The notes: generated by a model from the letters alone, not told the origin. Counted from the stretch's first letter, positions 17,747-26,787 are shown. The stretch: DNA of 64,000 nt from Enterococcus faecium (GCF_029023785.1 NZ_CP118955.1:1176501-1240500), one strand, 5' to 3'. Program-made: numbers and translations.

Positions 17747-17849
17747 CTATCTTTTCAAGATATCTTTTATAAATGGTTTTTCTTTAAACATGCCAACGTT
17801 TTGCGCGTCTAGAAGACGAGCAACCAGAACCTGTATATAATTTAATCAT
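17747..17849 (-). pseudogene. Spx/ArsC-like gene fragment
   Basis: With ribosome binding site GGAGGA, the frame reads MIKLYTGSGCSSSRRAKRWHV and stops. The GCSSSRRAKRW block is the N-terminal redox region of Spx-type proteins, with the second cysteine of CxxC replaced by Ser. After a one-base shift FKEKPFIKDILKR matches the next Spx block. The middle is deleted and the remaining two thirds are absent. Confidence 0.6.
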
Positions 17850-18109
17850 GATACATTCCTCCAATAGCTAAATATTTATGAAATAATAACATGAAGAAAT
17901 AGTCGAAAAGTGCCATTTATAGGTGTAAAATAAGAAAATGTTGTCACGTATAAAGGAACGAACGAGATAAGAAATGCTATCAAAGGAACCCCAATAAAAA
18001 AATCAGAAAATGGAATATATTTTTTTGATTTCTAACCATAAAATGGAAAATAGTAGTAAACGAAACATCATTAGAAGAAAGAACTAGAAAAAAGAAAGAA
18101 GGCATACGT

Positions 18110-18616
18110 ATGTCAAACACAGCCGACGCAATAGTAGTGATCGATTTACAAAAAGGGGTATGTTTTGATTCTTCACCGATACACGAATTAGAAACAGTGA
18201 CAGCATTAGTGAATAAAAGAATCAAAACATACGAAACGATTGGAAAGCCAGTTATTTTCGTTCAACACGAAGATGATCAATTAGTGCCACAAACAAAACC
18301 ATGGGAGATATTGTCGGAATTATCTATTCCTGAGCACAGTTATTTTGTGAGAAAAACCCATGCGAATTCATTTTATAAGACTAATTTGAGTGTTTTATTA
18401 ACTGAATTGGACTGTCATTCGATCGAATTATGTGGGGCACAAGCAGAGTATTGTATAGATACGACTGTGAAGTTTGCTCATGGATTAGGATACCAGCTTA
18501 TGATGTGTAGAGGAGCAACGACAACTTATGATAATCCTTTTATGAAAGCAAAGGAAACAATCGCTTTTTACGAGAAAATTTGGGATAAACGATTTCTGAC
18601 ATTTTTGGAGCAATAA
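18110..18616 (+). CDS. Isochorismatase-family cysteine hydrolase
   Basis: 168 residues. The triad of the family is visible: Asp in VVIDLQKG, Lys in VRKTHANSFYKT, and the nucleophile in AEYCIDTTVKFA. Members hydrolyse amides or vinyl ethers (nicotinamidase, isochorismatase and others); the substrate cannot be told. AGAAGG precedes the ATG. Single gene. Confidence 0.88.
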   Translation: MSNTADAIVVIDLQKGVCFDSSPIHELETVTALVNKRIKTYETIGKPVIFVQHEDDQLVPQTKPWEILSELSIPEHSYFVRKTHANSFYKTNLSVLLTELDCHSIELCGAQAEYCIDTTVKFAHGLGYQLMMCRGATTTYDNPFMKAKETIAFYEKIWDKRFLTFLEQ

Positions 18617-18631
18617 GTTGTTTCTTCGTTT

Positions 18632-18676
18632 AAAAAAAGCAGAATGGATACTGGTTTATCCATTCTGCTTTATTAC
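18632..18676 (+). terminator. Terminator of cysteine hydrolase gene
   Basis: AAAGCAGAATGGATA and its complement around a short loop, then a T-rich tail. Confidence 0.7.
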
Positions 18677-18792
18677 GTAAAATGAGAAAATAATCCTGTT
18701 CTATTTTTATGGGATAAACCATTTATTTTTTGTATAAAAAATGTTTGCGTTTACATACAATTCTCCTAGAAACATAAAAAGGAGTGAATAGC

Positions 18793-20700
18793 TTGAGAAC
18801 AAAACAAGTATTAAAGGGAGCGTTGGTCATCTTATTTGCTGTAAGTACAAGCGTCCCGCAATGGACAGTATATGGAGAGAGCATTTCTTCCGAATCGGAA
18901 TCTCGGGAGGTAGAAACCACAGAAACTACTGATGCTGGAAATGAAACGAAATCGAGTACTTCACAAACAGAAACAAATACTGAAACAACGGCTGAGACAT
19001 CTGTTACTAGCACAGATCAAGAAACGACCGCTACCACAGATAACCAACAAACAGAAGAAGCAACAGCTACAAAAATGTCAAACGACGAATCCTCTTCTGC
19101 TAAAGTAAGTGACAAAGAGAATGGTACAGAAAATGATGATATCGGTAAAGGTGAAAATTTCAATGGTAAAGAATATTTGAATTACTTCGGTAAACAGATG
19201 ACAGAAATACTTAATGGACCAACAGAAGACATCAAGTCAAAATTAATAGAGTTATTAGTCACTGAGCTTGCTGTTAATGATTATGGTGTAGATAAAGAGA
19301 TTATCAAACATCTGATTGCTACTTATCTATTGTACGATATCGCTTTTGCAAAAAACAGTGTGTTGATGTCGATGCTTGGAGGTACAGATGATGGGACAAC
19401 GCCTACAGAAAAAACAGGCTTCTATCCAAATACAAAACAACTTCATCAAACTGTACTAAACAAACAAGATGGCAAAATGATGGATGTATATGCATATTAT
19501 GTCGATCAAGGTTCAGATAAAACAGTCATGATCCATGGCGGATTTCGAGGGAATTGGAATAACGGGATCATTACAGAAGAATACGATGATTTTTATAAGG
19601 CCGGGTATAATTTATTATTTGTTGATTCCAGAGCGACTGGTAATAGCGGAGGCGATTATGTGACCTATGGACAATATGAGTCAGATGACGTCCTTTACTG
19701 GATAAATCAAGAAGTTCGAGAGCGGCCATCTCAAAAGATTTTACTTTATGGTGGTTCGATGGGAGCAGCTACGATGATGTCTGTATTAGCGAAAGATATT
19801 CCTGTCAATGTCAAAGGAATTATTGAAAATTGCGGATTTGCATCAATTGATGAACAACTACGTTTTACGTACAACCAGACAGTAGTCCCCGCACTACCGG
19901 ATGCCATAAAAAATCAGTTAGACATCATTGGGGATCAAGAGCATGAATATTTATTTATGGGCCTTTTGAAACAATACTATTTTGATCAGGAGATGCATTT
20001 GGATACAAAAGCTGCTCTACCTACGATTGGAATGTCAGATTCATTGCCTAAATTGATTATCCATGGAACAGCAGATGATGTAGTACCTGTGTCTAACGCG
20101 CAAAAATTATATGAGTTATCAGGAGGGTATAAAGATCTTTTATTAGTAGAAGGAGCAGGGCATGGAAAGGCACAGGAAGTTGACCATGCTGCCTACACGA
20201 AACATGTAACGGACTTTTTGAAAGTAGTGTTTCATGATCAGATAAACGTAAAGTATGTGGATGAAAACAATAAAAGTCTACTCAAAGACCAGGACGAAAA
20301 CCAGCTTTACGGAGCTTATGGAGAGAATTATATGACAGAGCAAAAGACATTCGAAGGATACGAATTAGCAAATGTTGAAGGACCGACTGAAGGGGTTTTT
20401 AATGAGACGATACCAACTATTATTTACCATTACAAAAAAATCCCAGTAGCTCCACCAAAAAAGCAAGATCCGACAGAGAATGCAGACAATAAGGGAAAGA
20501 ATGAACCTCGAGAGGATCAATCAAGTGATGATACGCAACCGATTCAGATGACAGTGAAAGTACAAAAAAAGACAGATGCAAAAAAAGAATGTTGCCGAAA
20601 ACTGGAGAAAAGAAACATTCGCTTCTCATTTATTCAGGTGGATTTTTATCTGTTAGCACGATTATCACATGGATTTGGCGAAGAAAGAGAGGGTAAATGA
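18793..20700 (+). CDS. Secreted alpha/beta hydrolase with MucBP repeat; LPKTG anchor out of frame
   Basis: TTG 18793 follows AAAGGAG by eight bases and opens a signal peptide. A Ser/Thr/Glu-rich linker (about residues 30-115) leads to an alpha/beta hydrolase domain: Ser in YGGSMGAATM, Asp in HGTADDVVP, His in GAGHGKA. A MucBP-type repeat follows (INVKYVDENNKSLL to IIYHYKK). The frame ends in non-matching sequence, but one base away lies LPKTGEKKHS, a hydrophobic span and RRKRG, ending at TAA 20696: a perfect sortase signal. One A lost from the run at 20580-20586 explains it. As read, the enzyme would be released rather than wall-anchored. Confidence 0.85.
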   Translation: MRTKQVLKGALVILFAVSTSVPQWTVYGESISSESESREVETTETTDAGNETKSSTSQTETNTETTAETSVTSTDQETTATTDNQQTEEATATKMSNDESSSAKVSDKENGTENDDIGKGENFNGKEYLNYFGKQMTEILNGPTEDIKSKLIELLVTELAVNDYGVDKEIIKHLIATYLLYDIAFAKNSVLMSMLGGTDDGTTPTEKTGFYPNTKQLHQTVLNKQDGKMMDVYAYYVDQGSDKTVMIHGGFRGNWNNGIITEEYDDFYKAGYNLLFVDSRATGNSGGDYVTYGQYESDDVLYWINQEVRERPSQKILLYGGSMGAATMMSVLAKDIPVNVKGIIENCGFASIDEQLRFTYNQTVVPALPDAIKNQLDIIGDQEHEYLFMGLLKQYYFDQEMHLDTKAALPTIGMSDSLPKLIIHGTADDVVPVSNAQKLYELSGGYKDLLLVEGAGHGKAQEVDHAAYTKHVTDFLKVVFHDQINVKYVDENNKSLLKDQDENQLYGAYGENYMTEQKTFEGYELANVEGPTEGVFNETIPTIIYHYKKIPVAPPKKQDPTENADNKGKNEPREDQSSDDTQPIQMTVKVQKKTDAKKECCRKLEKRNIRFSFIQVDFYLLARLSHGFGEEREGK

Positions 20701-21702
20701 ATGAAATGGTTCAAGCGAATAGTGATTGCAGTACCAGTTATCATCGTAGTTATTTTAGTCACTGTATTTTTGATTAATCAAATCACACCAAAGCCGATTA
20801 GCTTGCTTGTTAGAAAACAATTTGACACAAGTGAAAAAGAACAAGTATATGCCCGACCAGATGATTTCCAGCAAAAAATCGAACAAATCGATATAAAAAA
20901 AGAAATATCCTATCCTTCAAAATACAAAAATAATAATATGGATATCTACACACCGAAAGTGGAAAAGAAAAAGTCACCGATTCTTTTCTGGATGCATGGA
21001 GGCGCATATGTAGGAGGGGATAAAAATGATTGTCGTGATTATTTGGAATATCTATGTTCAGACACGCAGCAAATCATCGTAAATATAGATTATGAACGAT
21101 CACCGGAAGCAAAACATCCTACACCAGTTATCCAATTGAACGAAGCCATTCAAGCAGCTAAAAAAGAGATAAAAGATCAAGCAGATTGGTCGAATATTTC
21201 GATTGGTGGAGATTCGGCAGGTGCACAAATTAGTGGAGAATATTTGTTAGCACTTCAAAATGAAGAAATTAAAAAAGCTGATCATCTTGATCCGACTTTG
21301 GAGAACAAGCAGATTACGAAGTTTATTTCTTTGTCTGGTCTGTTGGATCCTTCTGCATTTACTCAAGTAAGTGATAAAATCTCTAGCTTTCTTTATGAAA
21401 AATGTGGATGGGCTTACTTTGATAATAAGGACTTTGAACAATCAGAGAAGGTCAAAAGTTTAGCCTTGGTCAGACATGCGGATCGTTGGACGCAAAACAC
21501 ATTCTTAACGGATGGAAATACAAATACGTTTACGAAACAAATGGAAGAAGTAACTTCTGTATTTGAGAAAGCGGGGGTGAAAGTCACAAAAGTAGATTAT
21601 GCGGAGAAAAATGCTGTTTTGAACCATGAATATCAGTTTGATTTCAGCAATAAACAAGCGCAAGAAACATATCAAAAGTTAGTAATGTTTTTCAAGGAGT
21701 AA
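20701..21702 (+). CDS. Membrane-anchored alpha/beta hydrolase (esterase/lipase-like)
   Basis: 333 residues. One N-terminal transmembrane anchor (about residues 6-25), then an extracellular alpha/beta hydrolase: HGGAYVGG oxyanion loop, nucleophile GDSAGA, and a C-terminal NHEYQFDF with the likely His. This is the HSL/BD-FAE type that cleaves esters. It begins four bases after the restored stop of the preceding secreted hydrolase, so the two form an operon and probably work on the same outside substrate. Confidence 0.87.
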   Translation: MKWFKRIVIAVPVIIVVILVTVFLINQITPKPISLLVRKQFDTSEKEQVYARPDDFQQKIEQIDIKKEISYPSKYKNNNMDIYTPKVEKKKSPILFWMHGGAYVGGDKNDCRDYLEYLCSDTQQIIVNIDYERSPEAKHPTPVIQLNEAIQAAKKEIKDQADWSNISIGGDSAGAQISGEYLLALQNEEIKKADHLDPTLENKQITKFISLSGLLDPSAFTQVSDKISSFLYEKCGWAYFDNKDFEQSEKVKSLALVRHADRWTQNTFLTDGNTNTFTKQMEEVTSVFEKAGVKVTKVDYAEKNAVLNHEYQFDFSNKQAQETYQKLVMFFKE

Positions 21703-21717
21703 AGTCTTATGATGCAA

Positions 21718-21843
21718 AAGAGGTTGTAATCTGTCACTTAGCTCCAAGTCACAAGGAGCAATTTCAATAAACAAGCTTTTCATGGTTTATGAATATTGTA
21801 ACTTGTGACTGAGGAGTTAGAGATGGCAAGGGGCACCTTTTAT
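21718..21843. repeat. Palindromic repeat, copy E
   Basis: Starts AAGAGGTTGTAA and ends CACCTTTTA. The arms (AGTCACAAG/CTTGTGACT, CTCC/GGAG, ATAAAC/GTTTAT) pair around loop AAGCTTTTCATG. Same plan as copies at 36131, 36254 and 44278, with different stem sequence. It lies just after the esterase gene. Confidence 0.6.
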
Positions 21844-21903
21844 TCGAAATTTGGGAATATCACACGATTATTGTCACGATCTCTTTTACGTAAATTTTAT
21901 AAG

Positions 21904-22110
21904 TCAGATTTGTTGTTTTGATCGTTTAAAAAAAGCAACAAATCCGAAGCCTGCGGAGGCAAGAAGGGACAAAAAGCCGAGTGGTAAGCAAAAGAATGCT
22001 GGTTCCACTAATATTCCGTTGTTATTGATATAAGGCTGGGAACAAAGATGAATAGCAAATAAAATCAATGCACTAGCGAAAAAAAGCAAAGAAATATGGA
22101 TAGCTTTCAT
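21904..22110 (-). CDS. DUF3955 membrane protein
   Basis: About 68 residues, two membrane segments, with the DUF3955 core INNNGILVEPAFFCLPLGFL between them. ATG 22110 is chosen because AAAGGAGG lies just upstream; the frame extends three codons further. Function unknown, single gene. Confidence 0.8.
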   Translation of the reverse strand: MKAIHISLLFFASALILFAIHLCSQPYINNNGILVEPAFFCLPLGFLSLLASAGFGFVAFFKRSKQQI

Positions 22111-22319
22111 AAGCAGCACCTCCTTTTTTATAATTGTATGATAAATAGATTAAGAATCTATAAATGTGACAAGTTTGTTAGGATGTGAATAAAATGATCA
22201 TCCAGCGAACTTGAAACAAAGATGGCTAATGATAAGCAATTAATGATTCAGCAATCAGATAGTTACAAAGTTTACCATCATACGTCTAGACCAATAATAG
22301 AAAATATGGGAATATAATA

Positions 22320-22386
22320 GAAAAGATTTAGGATACCCCCAAAAGAATTTCCCCAAAAATTCGATGTATCCTAAACTTTTTTATTT
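22320..22386. terminator. Bidirectional hairpin
   Basis: AGATTTAGGATAC pairs with GTATCCTAAACTT across a 30-base loop, with T-runs beyond. No gene ends directly before it on either strand. Confidence 0.5.
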
Positions 22387-22555
22387 TACATAACAATCAT
22401 ATCAACTGTGAAATAAAATTACAAATGATAACCTAAAATGAGGCCAAAAGCCAGTGTTATCAAGGAAATACTTAATTTACCAAAAATTTTTTTAATTTTT
22501 TAGAAAATAAGAAACAAAAATAATAAAAAAAAGAAAAGATAAATTTTTTACTACT

Positions 22556-22722
22556 GTATACTAACTTTGTTATCGCATCTAACAAGTAACTCGAATAATA
22601 CCAATACAACCTTCTCCAAAGATGCGATGACATACGTTCTAACCCACCGACTATTGATGTTCTGTACCACCCTTGCAGAACCAAAAAAGCCACTACCAAA
22701 TATTTGGTAGTGGCTTTTTTTG
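22556..22722 (+). ncRNA. Possible structured small RNA
   Basis: No open frame. ATCGCATCT at about 22571 pairs with AGATGCGAT at about 22620 (nine pairs), and the stretch ends in a perfect terminator at 22686-22722. A TATACT lies at 22556 but no good -35. The terminator may instead serve rpiR on the other strand. No known family recognised. Confidence 0.25.
22686..22722. terminator. Strong bidirectional terminator
   Basis: GCCACTACCAAAT/ATTTGGTAGTGGC, a perfect 13-pair stem with A-run before and T-run after; ends the RpiR gene on the minus strand. Confidence 0.88.
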
Positions 22723-22755
22723 TTTTATGGATTTTTCGCTTTTTATGTTATGGTG

Positions 22756-23604
22756 CTATTCTTTGATTTCAGAAATCGTATGTCGAACTTTAGCGATAGA
22801 ACGACGTGATTCTTTTTCGTTGTAAAACATCAAAATCACATATAGAGAGTCCAAAATGCTTAGTTGAGAAATACGGGAAGCTAAAGCTTCAGATCGGAAT
22901 TCTGTTTCTTCAGAAATAGAAATAAAAACGACATCGCCAAGTTTAGCAAGGGAAGAATTAGCTTGGCTAGTAATAACGATTGTTTTTGCTCCAGTTTTTC
23001 TTACGGTTTCAGCAATATGGATTGTTTCTTTTGATTGCCCTGTGTGAGAAATCAAAACAGCACAGTCTTTTTCCGTCAATAAAGAAGCTTCCATCAATTG
23101 AATATGGTAATCCGTGCTGTGAGAAGTTGCAATAGGGGAACGCAAAAATTTATGATAAGCGTCAGTTGCTACAATCTCTGAACCGCCAACACCGAAAAAA
23201 TAGACACGTTTAGATTCATTGATAATAGTAGCCGCTTTTTTTAGATCCTTTTGTTGTAACAACTTTTTTGTGTCATTTAAAGTTGAAATACTAGACTCGA
23301 ACACCTTTTGCGCCATAGTGAGCTCAGTATCTGTTTTCTGAATATTTTCGTGGATAGAAATAGCAGATAGATCATTTTCTTGGATCAACATCGCCATTTT
23401 GAAATCTTTAAATCCATTATAACCAAGTTTTTTTGTAAATTGAAAAAAAGTAGAGTCAGCAATACCTAGTTCACTTGCTAAATTGCTAATAGGACTATGA
23501 CTTACTTTGCTTGGATTTTCTAAAATATAATCGGCGATAGCCTGTTCTTTTGGGCTGAAGTCGTTGTACATTGTTTTGATTTGTAGTCTTATGGAGACGC
23601 TCAT
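22756..23604 (-). CDS. RpiR-family transcriptional regulator
   Basis: 282 residues. An N-terminal helix-turn-helix (about residues 1-77, SPISNLASELGIADSTFFQFTKKLGYNGFKDFK) is followed by a SIS domain (about residues 125-255) that binds phosphosugars (VYFFGVGGSEIVA, LISHTGQSKETI). It is divergent from the PTS/mannonate operon and surely controls it, with the perfect palindrome at 23700-23724 as likely site. The effector is probably a phosphorylated sugar acid from the pathway. GGAGG precedes the start. Confidence 0.92.
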   Translation of the reverse strand: MSVSIRLQIKTMYNDFSPKEQAIADYILENPSKVSHSPISNLASELGIADSTFFQFTKKLGYNGFKDFKMAMLIQENDLSAISIHENIQKTDTELTMAQKVFESSISTLNDTKKLLQQKDLKKAATIINESKRVYFFGVGGSEIVATDAYHKFLRSPIATSHSTDYHIQLMEASLLTEKDCAVLISHTGQSKETIHIAETVRKTGAKTIVITSQANSSLAKLGDVVFISISEETEFRSEALASRISQLSILDSLYVILMFYNEKESRRSIAKVRHTISEIKE

Positions 23605-23699
23605 GAGAATTCCTCCTTTTCATAATAAGATTATCATTTTTTCCGTTCTCATTAATGTTAAAGATACAAGGAGAGTAGGAAAAAATCAAACAAAAAATA

Positions 23700-23724
23700 T
23701 TTTTGTAAAATCTATTTACAAAAA
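23700..23724. promoter_or_regulatory. Probable RpiR operator
   Basis: Perfect inverted repeat TTTTTGTAAA-N5-TTTACAAAAA. It covers the -35 of the PTS operon promoter, the expected place for a repressor. Confidence 0.7.
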
Positions 23725-23742
23725 AATATTTTTTTGTATAAT
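23715..23742 (+). promoter_or_regulatory. Promoter of the PTS/mannonate operon
   Basis: TTTACA (23715-23720), 16-base spacer, TATAAT (23737-23742), about 28 bases before the first ATG at 23770. Confidence 0.7.
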
Positions 23743-23769
23743 GAGGGTATAAGAAATGGAGGCGCTATC

Positions 23770-24672
23770 ATGGAAATTGGTGTAATTGGTTTGGGAAAAA
23801 TGGGATTGAATTTAGCTTTAAACTTAAAAGAGCACCATCACAAAGTACAAGGACTCGACATTTCAAGTACAGCTGTTAGTCAGGCAAGAGAAAATGACAT
23901 TCCTGCTTATCAAGAGATCTCTGAATTTCTAGCTACTTTTGAGCAGAAAAAAATCATCTGGTTAATGCTTCCTGCTGGAGAGATAACCGAAAACATGTTA
24001 AGAAAACTTTTTCCAAAACTCGGACCAGGAGACATTATTATTGAAGGCGGAAACTCTTATTATAAAGATTCAATCCGTCGAGCAGAAGAGTTTCAGAAAA
24101 ATGAAATCGGTTACTTGGATTGTGGGACTTCTGGAGGAATCGAAGGAGCACGACATCAAGCCTGCTTAATGATTGGAGGAGATAAAGAAACTTTTCTATC
24201 CGTGGAACAATTATTCAAAGATGTAGCAATTGAAAGAGGATATCTGTATGCTGGTGCATCCGGAAGCGGACACTTCTTGAAAATGATCCATAATGGAATC
24301 GAATATGGAATGATGCAAGCAATCGGTGAAGGATTCCAACTTGTACAAAAAAGTGAGTATGCTTTTGACTTGGAACAAGTCGCACGTGTTTGGAATCATG
24401 GTTCGGTGATTCGCGGCTGGCTGATGGAAATCATGGAAGATCAGTTAAACGAACATCCCAATTTAAGTAATTATCGGGGAATCGTTTCTGCATCAGGTGA
24501 AGCAAAATGGACGGTTGAAACAGCGCTAGAAATGGCTGTTCCAGTTCCAGTAATTGCAACTAGTTTGTTCATGAGGAATCTTTCACAGGAAGAAGATAGT
24601 TTTTCAGCAAAAGTAGTTTCAGCACTAAGAAATGGGTTTGGCGGACATGAAATAGTTGAAAAAGGTGAGTAA
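23770..24672 (+). CDS. 6-phosphogluconate dehydrogenase-like, short type
   Basis: 300 residues, the short (YqeC/GntZ-like) form rather than the 470-residue enzyme. NAD(P) loop GVIGLGKMGLNLA at the N-terminus. EGGNSYYKDS and CGTSGGIEGARHQACLMIGGD form the substrate-binding part, and HFLKMIHNGIEYGMMQ carries the catalytic lysine. It should oxidise a phosphorylated sugar acid. ATG 23770 follows GGAGG; it is the first gene of the operon. Whether it uses 6-phosphogluconate or a related acid is open. Confidence 0.85.
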   Translation: MEIGVIGLGKMGLNLALNLKEHHHKVQGLDISSTAVSQARENDIPAYQEISEFLATFEQKKIIWLMLPAGEITENMLRKLFPKLGPGDIIIEGGNSYYKDSIRRAEEFQKNEIGYLDCGTSGGIEGARHQACLMIGGDKETFLSVEQLFKDVAIERGYLYAGASGSGHFLKMIHNGIEYGMMQAIGEGFQLVQKSEYAFDLEQVARVWNHGSVIRGWLMEIMEDQLNEHPNLSNYRGIVSASGEAKWTVETALEMAVPVPVIATSLFMRNLSQEEDSFSAKVVSALRNGFGGHEIVEKGE

Positions 24673-24673
24673 A

Positions 24674-25675
24674 ATGCCAGATTATCATATAGCAATCGTT
24701 AATTCCAGCAGTTTCGGAAGAGTCTTTCCACACCACTTGGAAAGATTAAAGTCAGTTGGAGACGTTCATTTCTTTACTGTTGATCAAGAGATTCCAGGAA
24801 AAGAACTAGCGGAGTTACTTAAAGGATTCAATATCATTATTGCAAGTGTTACGCCATTTTTTCGACGAGATTTTTTTGAAAACAAAGATGAACTGCTATT
24901 GATTTCCCGACATGGTATTGGTTACAACAATATTGATTTAAAAGCAGCAAAAGAACACCAGACAATCGTATCTATCATACCTGCTTTAGTTGAACGAAAT
25001 GCTGTAGCAGAAAATAATATAACTAATTTGTTGTCCATGCTTCGACGCACGACACAAGCACAAGCAAGAGTCAAGGACGATCGATGGGAAGATCGGGCGG
25101 AGTTCGTCGGTAGGACGCTGTTTAACAAAACAGTTGGTGTGATTGGTGCAGGAAATACCGGAAGCGGAGTAATCGAAATTTTGCGTAACGGTTTTCGCTG
25201 TGATGTTCTAGCTTATGATCCTTACAAATCAGATTTATACATCGAAAGCTTTGGTGCAAAAAAAGTAGAACTTCAAGAATTACTGGAACAATCAGATATC
25301 ATTTGTTTATGTGCGAATTTGACAGAAGAGAACTATCACATGATTTCTGATAAAGAAGTCGATCAGATGAAAGAAAATGTTTATCTATCTAATAGTGCAA
25401 GAGGCGCTCTAGTTGATGAAGAAGCGATGATTAATGGTCTGAAAAGCGGAAAGATCGCAGGATATGCCACAGATGTTTTAGAAGAAGAACCGGGACGTCA
25501 AGATCATCCGTATTTAGCGTTTGAACAAGTAGTGATTACGCCACATATATCGGCCTACACAAGGGAATGTTTAGAAGCAATGGGTGAAAAATGTGTCAGA
25601 GATGTCGAACAGATCAGTCAGCACCTTCTTCCTGAACGTTCTGTCCAGACAAAGAGCAACTATATAAAAGGATGA
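24674..25675 (+). CDS. D-isomer-specific 2-hydroxyacid dehydrogenase
   Basis: 333 residues. NAD-binding GVIGAGNTGSGV (about residues 156-167). The catalytic set is split as in the family: Arg in LSNSARGALVDEEA, Glu in ATDVLEEEPGRQDHP, His in ITPHISAYT. It starts two bases after the previous stop, so it is tightly coupled. The N-terminal part differs from D-lactate and phosphoglycerate dehydrogenases; the substrate is likely a sugar-acid derivative of this pathway. Confidence 0.87.
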   Translation: MPDYHIAIVNSSSFGRVFPHHLERLKSVGDVHFFTVDQEIPGKELAELLKGFNIIIASVTPFFRRDFFENKDELLLISRHGIGYNNIDLKAAKEHQTIVSIIPALVERNAVAENNITNLLSMLRRTTQAQARVKDDRWEDRAEFVGRTLFNKTVGVIGAGNTGSGVIEILRNGFRCDVLAYDPYKSDLYIESFGAKKVELQELLEQSDIICLCANLTEENYHMISDKEVDQMKENVYLSNSARGALVDEEAMINGLKSGKIAGYATDVLEEEPGRQDHPYLAFEQVVITPHISAYTRECLEAMGEKCVRDVEQISQHLLPERSVQTKSNYIKG

Positions 25676-26787
25676 TGAAGAAAATGGTGAACGGTTTAAA
25701 AGTGAAAACAGGCCCTCAATTTTATTTATATGAAGAAGGTGGTATTTCAAAAGTTTCTGATCTCTTGAAATCATACGGCGCGAAAAGAGTACTGGTCACC
25801 CACGGAACGGTATCATGGAAAAAGGCGCTACCTAAATTAGTATTTTTGAATGACGAAACGATTCAATTTTTTTATCATCGTTATTCTGGAGAATGTAGTT
25901 ATGCTGAAGCCAGACGAATAGCTACAATCATCAAAAAAAATGAAATCGATTTCGTAGTTGGCGTTGGCGGAGGAAAACTGACCGATCTAGTGGGTTATAG
26001 TGCCAATCTTGCAAGAATCGATTTCGGCGTCATCCCTACTTTAGCTAGTAATTGTGCTCCATGGACACCTCTTGCTGTCATGTATAAGGAGAATGGACAA
26101 GCAGAAGGGAAAACAGAACACTTTTACAGACAAGCTGCTTTTTTTATAACAGATCCCCAATTAGTGATTGATTCCCCTGTTCCATATTTCATTGCCGGGT
26201 TAGCAGATACACTAGCAAAATGGTATGAATCTGAGCTCATCTTAGAACAAGATTTTTTGCAAGATGAATCATTTTTGAAGCTAGCACAAGATACTGCGAA
26301 GATCTGCAAAGAAGAGATTTTGAATCATTCTGCTAAAGCAATCCAAGATATGGCACAAAGAAAACTGACATCGGAGTTCAAACAGCTTTCAGAGATTATC
26401 TTTGCTGTTGCTGGTTTAGTTGGAGGATTAGGAGATAAATACGCAAGAAATGCGGCAGCACATGCTATGCATGACGCTATCAGTAAATATATTCCGGAAA
26501 GCCATCGTTTTCTACATGGAGAAAAAGTAGCGTATGGGATTTTCTATCAACTGGCACTAGAAGGTCGCTGGGAAAAAATAGACGAGTTATATCCTTTGTA
26601 TCGGGAATTAGAACTGCCGGTTTCTCTAGAACAAATGGGATTATTTCCGAAAGATAAACAGATAATAGATAAAATGGCTGAATTTATTGATTCGAAAGAG
26701 AAAGTGCATTTGATTCCTATAGAGGTAACACAGAAATCACTGATACAGTCAATGATGGAACTGGAAGGTTATATCAGAAAGATCTGA
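25672..26787 (+). CDS. Iron-containing/glycerol dehydrogenase-like oxidoreductase
   Basis: 371 residues of the GldA/EutG superfamily. GVGGGKLTDLVGYSA is the NAD loop. Metal ligands are seen in GLADTLAKWYE (Asp), AAAHAMHDAI (His) and HRFLHGEKVAYG (His). It overlaps the previous gene by four bases. It probably interconverts a ketose-type group and an alcohol within the same pathway. The exact start among nearby ATGs is uncertain (25672, 25675 or 25684). Confidence 0.85.
   Translation: MMKKMVNGLKVKTGPQFYLYEEGGISKVSDLLKSYGAKRVLVTHGTVSWKKALPKLVFLNDETIQFFYHRYSGECSYAEARRIATIIKKNEIDFVVGVGGGKLTDLVGYSANLARIDFGVIPTLASNCAPWTPLAVMYKENGQAEGKTEHFYRQAAFFITDPQLVIDSPVPYFIAGLADTLAKWYESELILEQDFLQDESFLKLAQDTAKICKEEILNHSAKAIQDMAQRKLTSEFKQLSEIIFAVAGLVGGLGDKYARNAAAHAMHDAISKYIPESHRFLHGEKVAYGIFYQLALEGRWEKIDELYPLYRELELPVSLEQMGLFPKDKQIIDKMAEFIDSKEKVHLIPIEVTQKSLIQSMMELEGYIRKI

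Noticed and set aside
22472..22699. Minus-strand frame of 75 codons between hairpins
   Set aside because: It runs through the perfect terminator at 22686-22722 and has no ribosome site; its hydrophobic look comes from AT-rich DNA.
22756..23604. Sigma-54 (LevR-type) control of the mannose-family PTS operon
   Set aside because: No -24/-12 GG-GC promoter was found; a sigma-A promoter and an RpiR gene with palindrome explain the control.
24922..25128. Long open frames on the strand opposite to real genes (also 30997-31290, 43519-43824 and others)
   Set aside because: They lack ribosome binding sites and show no family features; they are shadows of the strongly coding opposite strand.
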